From the NCBI RefSeq assembly GCF_037975245.1, contig NC_092568.1, positions 30,375,001 through 30,437,000 on the forward strand: a stretch of 62,000 bases of DNA. Reading direction: 5' to 3'. Shown here piece after piece: positions 53,701 to 59,700 of this stretch. A program made the translations under genes and the position numbers. Position 1 is the stretch's first letter. Every line of letters begins with the position of its first letter. The notes below the pieces were generated by a model that saw nothing but the letters and a program-made list of their open reading frames with translations, searched no databases and had not been told where the DNA came from. The stretch is from Apostichopus japonicus. Taxonomy: Eukaryota; Echinodermata; Holothuroidea; Aspidochirotida; Stichopodidae.

Positions 53701-56700
53701 CTAAGCAGCTGAGATGTCTTGTTGCAAGACGGTTTCACAACGTATAAATATTTCTAAAAGTCAAATACAGATCAATTGAATACATGGATGATTTTTGTAT
53801 TTGCACTGTGTATTCATTTTCTGCCATGTATTTGACAATGTGTTTTTGTTTTCTTTTGTTGTTAAGCGCTGTGATCATATTTGGAATAGCGCTACAGTAT
53901 ATCAAGCATTGTACTTATCATAATGGTGATACCTGTAACTGTACGATTCTCATCTCTGTATATGATATCCTCCGACCAATCGGAAATGTCGATACCGAAT
54001 GCCGTGTCAAACTCGAGACTCTCCGTCACCGTGATGGAGTCGTCGGATGAAAATAATCCAGAGAATACTTTGGTGCCATTTATATCCTAAAGAGATATTA
54101 AAATAAAATTGTTCCTTTTCAATAAATACTGGACAGAGAGAGAAAGTCAACATGTATATGAAGGGTAACGATCAACGGTCTAAGTGAGGTGTATTAACCT
54201 AGTTTATAATATTAGCTATTATGGAAGTCAAAGGGAACCCAGATTTAATGAACTGACAAGAACAAAGGGATAGCGAATAAATTTGCTATGGTCATACTTA
54301 TTCATACTTGGTGTTATCAGGTATTATTAAAGTATTTTTAATCCTATTGTATATGTTCCTATGTAATCTACATGAACACAAGGACATTTATCATGTTGGC
54401 TTAAGTCATGTCCCCAAGTTTTACACCTAACAAGTTAGTAGTATAATTAGGTTATGTTTTTGCAAATAATTTTTGCCTATCGCAAAGGAATAATCAAATT
54501 GCAAACTAACTACTTGCTAGGTTTACAGCTTACAAACTGGGAGTGTACTAAATATTTGCTAATATATTTATGATCCACTTCAGTAGTAACACCACACAGA
54601 GTTCATTGCTGATCCTGATTAAAGACTATCCACTCAGGCCGGCTGCTTCTATTACACACCCCCCTCCCCCCATCTGGTCAAGATCCCCTACCAACCACTG
54701 TCCACTAACACCCAGTACCAGGGTTCACACCTGTTCACTGTTGATCCTGATCACAGACTATGTCCACTCAGGCCGGCCACTTCCATTACACATCCCACCA
54801 GGTCAAGATCCCCTACCAACCACTTTCCACTAACACCCAAAAGCAGTGTTCACACCTGTTCAGTGTTGATCCTGACCACAGTATCTGCCCAGTCAGCCAG
54901 GCTGCTTCTATTACATGTTCCCACCAGGTCAAGATCACCTACCAACCACTGTCCACTAACACCCAAAAGCAGTGTTCACACCTGTTCAGTGTTGATCCTG
55001 ACCACAGTATCTGCCCAGTCTGCCAGGCTGCTTCTATTACATGTTACCAACAGGTCAAGATCCCCTACCAACCACTAACACCCAAAAGCAGTGTTCACAC
55101 CTGTTCAGTGTTGATCCGGACCACAGTAGCTGCCCAGTCAGACAAGCTGCTTCCATCACAACTTCCCACCAGATCGACATCACCTAAGAATGTGATGGTG
55201 TCGGTAGTCGATATCTCTCCGGTAAACTCAAATGGATCATCCAACTGGATAGCAGAGATGGACAACTCTGAAACATCGACACCATCAACCAATTCTCCAT
55301 CTTTGACAACCACATCACTTTCAATGATGATTTCTGTGAGAGATCAGAGGAGAGACTATGGTTATCATCCAGAGAAAGTGTAAATTATCAAGTTTAATAG
55401 AGTGCCAAGGGTACTTACAGAGAGAAGATATTAAAGTTTTCTATGTAATATTTCTACATTATAGACCTGTCACAAGGCAGGATACTGCATTGATCCAGAT
55501 ATCCTACCCTAAAGCATAGGAGTTTGAGATACTCAGTAAGCTAACAGGTGAAATAAATGATTACTCATCCTAAAAGTTCAGTACAGGCGTTTAAATTGCC
55601 ATCATTGACTACCCTGATATATCCCATTGTCTTATTTAAACCATCTCATAGTTTGGAAATATTGTTGACTGCAAGAACCTACAAATAGTGTAACTTTAGC
55701 TATCCCAAAGCACGATATAATGAGATCCTATCGCCACATACCTATCAATGACAGATTATGTTGCGATTTATCCACACAAGACTCACCTAAAAACAGGAAA
55801 TTTAAGGCTCATTCACACAGACATACCACACCTGGCAAATGCAGAATTCCTGCAGTTAATGCAGACAGAGCTACAGTACCATCCATACAGAACTACTCCA
55901 CACAAGCAAAATATTCAGATAAAGGATAGTAATTTATCCATCTATGTCAAATAAATTTCAAATGTAAGTATTTAAGCTTCTAACTTTGAAGACAGTAGTT
56001 GGAGCAATGAGTCACTATTGACATTTTGTGTATTCTGCCTTTTTATGAATATCCTGTTTAGTAATACAAACTCGAGAATACAACATCTAATATCACTGAA
56101 GTACTATAAATGGGATAACTTGCCATCCAGAAATATCTTGTGTGCTTCGACATTTTCCTCTTCGTTTAACTTCAGGGCTGCGTTATCGATGAAGGAGACA
56201 TTCACCCCGTTGATTAATCCATCCACGGTTAGTTCGTCAGAGATTGAAACATTTCCAGTAAAATTGTAAGAACCTAATGAGAACAACATTTAATGATACC
56301 AATTACCTTTTACACACACAGGTAGAAATATTTAAGAAATCTTTCTAGAAAAAAATGAGGCAAACTTAAGAGATTATTTTCTTTATTGATATATCAAGTA
56401 CTCACAGCAAATATTGAAGTATGTGAGATACATAAGCAATATACATGAGATCAGTCTATGATATATGTGTTATTTCAGAAAAATATGTCATTTGCTGTTC
56501 CAAAAATATGGTTTGCACAAGGACCAAAGCTCAAGGAAAGTTCTACCAGATGCAATAATTTTACTAACTGGTTGGGAGTTTATGAAAATGGTTGTTGTTT
56601 CAATGCCAAAAGTGAATGGTATAATTTTGACCTTTTGGGAAAATATTATCCTATAGGATAAGTATTTTCATGAATGTAATACCACCCTGCAATCACTGCT

Positions 56701-59700
56701 CTCTCACTCTACGTTTTAATATAATAGATCCCCTTTTAATTTTTGCAATTTTGCAAGTTTACAATTTCTAAACCTCCCCTCTGTTTGCCTGTATCTAAGC
56801 AAATCAGAAACATAAAAATTTAAAAACATTTTGGTAAGAACAAGACACAAGAAATTTACACTCATAGTGAAACAAATTGTACCTGAAATTTCTTGATTCC
56901 GGGAGAGTGTAACAACATCACTGATATTGATACCATTCACTAGATTATTGACCGTTAGATCCGACCGCAGGTCCAATCCGTCCTCAAATATCTATGCGAG
57001 CGATGGAAAATATCAATAAATTCATCAAATTTATCATTTGTTTATTCAAATATGAGTTAGTGCTTCATAGCTTGATAAATAATTCATAATCACACTCCAG
57101 CTTTTCATTGTATCCATTATGATGATGAAAAAAATATGTAGCCTGATGAAGGAATACACAACTGGCTTTAGTGATGTTCAAAATTTTGAGAAATATTTTG
57201 CCTAGCTAAAACATGGAAAGATACTTCTTAATCTACCAGAATTTGATCCAATATATATATAATTTTAACCACGTCCTGGCAATAAAAGTGGGGTCACTAC
57301 TCTTTTAAGGTTGCCCCTAAACCTTATATATACATTACTTTCAAAGTTACAACATATTAAAACCATTTTTGAAACCAAGCACAAAATATTTCTCAGAAGA
57401 GAGGGGAATACCTCCGCCCTTGGACTGGCTCTTCCTGGGCCACAACAAACACCAACTGGAGGGTTGCCAAGAAGATAAAATGGGGTTGCCAAGTTAAAAA
57501 AGGGTTGAATACCAAGGGTTTAGCCTACATTCAATTTCTACTTTAGAAAGACAGGGTAGGGTTGAAGTCATGATTATCATCAATTGTGATGGTTACCAAA
57601 CGGCTATTTGCCATTCTCTGGACAAAACGTCAGAAACTCGAAAAAATTGACATAACTCCATTAAATTCGACTGACAGATGGAATATGTTCATGAAAGGCA
57701 GCCAGGTACTAACTGTAGTTATGTTGACATGAGTATAAATGTTAACGGACCCATGTGGAGATATTTACTGTACCTTGTCTCCAGTTATTATTTGAGGGCT
57801 GCTACCATTCTTCATTACAGCATCTTGCTCCATAAATGTAACGTTGACCCCGTTTACCAGCTCAGATACTTCAAGACTACCAGAGATGTCCAAGGGATCT
57901 TCAAATATCTATAGATTTATTTAAAAGAAAGAAGAGAATTATTCTGTTGGTATTTTGATATGATTTGGTGATACTTATTGGTTTCATTCACAGAATATGC
58001 TTGATCAAATTCATTAATCAATCAGCTTATCAACAACTTATGTGTATATAGAACATTATAAATAACTAAGTAAAAACAATTAAACAAGATGGTGATGCTG
58101 ACCTTTGACCCTGCGATACTCTGATCACCATTCAATCTCATAGCCCCCTCCATCCAGACAGTAATGTTGACAGCATCAACTAAACCGTGGAAATTTACAT
58201 TATCTGAAATATCTATGGTACCTACAAGCAAGAAAATAATTAGTTTTTCTTAAAACACAGAGAATGAAAAGTGTATATAGGTGTTAATGCCATTCATCAA
58301 AGTTACTTAGAATTTATCAAAATTTGTAACTGTACCTTCATTACATAGAAATAAATTAAAGTTGACTGCTCAAGGAAATGAAAAGGCAATGGTATATATG
58401 TCTTAGTACCAGATAGTCCAAAACGTAGCATAAAATGGTATTAAGTACTAATACCACACAATTTACACACTAGCCCTGCTACTTGTCTATGTAGTGAGAT
58501 CAGAGAATCAAATTAACTAAAAGGTAATAGCCATGGACTAAGACAAGCAACCTCTACTACACCCCAAAATACCTGAAATATTCTTTTCTCCTGTAATGGT
58601 CTGCTCTGTTGATTTTCTGAGCGTATTCTCTTCCAAACGTGTGACATTGAAGCCGTTGACTAAGCCCTCCACTTCGATGTCACCGGAAACATGTGTAACA
58701 TCTGTAAAGTTGAAGTTACCTAACAGGGTCTGTCAAAAGAATAGGCCATACATAAAAGTGAAGTTACCTACAGTAACAGGGTGTTGGAAAGAATAGGCCA
58801 TACATAAAAGTGAAGTTACCTACAGTAACAGGGTGTTGGAAAGAATAGGCCATACATAAAAGTGAAGTTACCTAACAGGGTCTGTAAAAGAAAAGGCCAT
58901 ACATTATATTATATATCCCATTCTTTTCTAGTTACAACACTCATCTCCAAACAACAATAATTTCCTCCCTCCATTGTGTCTATTTGCCCCCCATCCCCCT
59001 CCCCCTCTCTCGTCAGTCCTGGCCTTCACCCTCAACGCCTAAAGAGAAAACTCTTCCAGTAGCAATGTACATTTACTACTTCTGACCTCACCTGCTCTCT
59101 GGACAAAGTAAATATCCACAAACTGTTGCCAATTGAAGCCATTTAATTTATTCTTTATTGTCAAAAACGTCTGACCTTACCTGCTCTCCGGACAAAGTAA
59201 CTCTACTATCCACAAACTGTTGCCAATTTAAGCCATTTAATTTATTCTTTATTGTCAAAAACTCCACGGTCAGATCGTCATTGGTATGAAGAGATGCAAA
59301 TTGTTTTTCTCCTGAAACAAAAGAGAGATAAGTTTGTCAGAGTAGCTTCTTGGATTTGATTGTAGGATTCAAAGAAGCTGGTTACATCTTCTTAGTCAAC
59401 ATTTAAGTTATTTATTGCAAACAACAGAAACTGACTGCGAAATTATAAATAAAATTTGACCACCGTAAAGAAAAGTTATAGCTAACATGAGATTCAAACC
59501 AGTGGTCTCATGGGTACAACAGGTCCTATGCTCATATTTATATGAGTATCCCTAAGTTACGAGCAGTCCCAATAATTCCATTCGTTTTCTAATGGAGGGG
59601 GGAGGTGGGGGGTGGGAGAGGGAGGGAGGGGTTACACCATTCATATGCACAGTAACTTGCACACTTGTGTAAACATGGATCACAACCTATTTTCATTCAA

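Noticed and set aside
54760-55383. 207-codon plus-strand frame with repeated segments
   Set aside because: It is antisense to exon 12 and its tandem copies. The minus strand has matching splice sites and repeat motifs.
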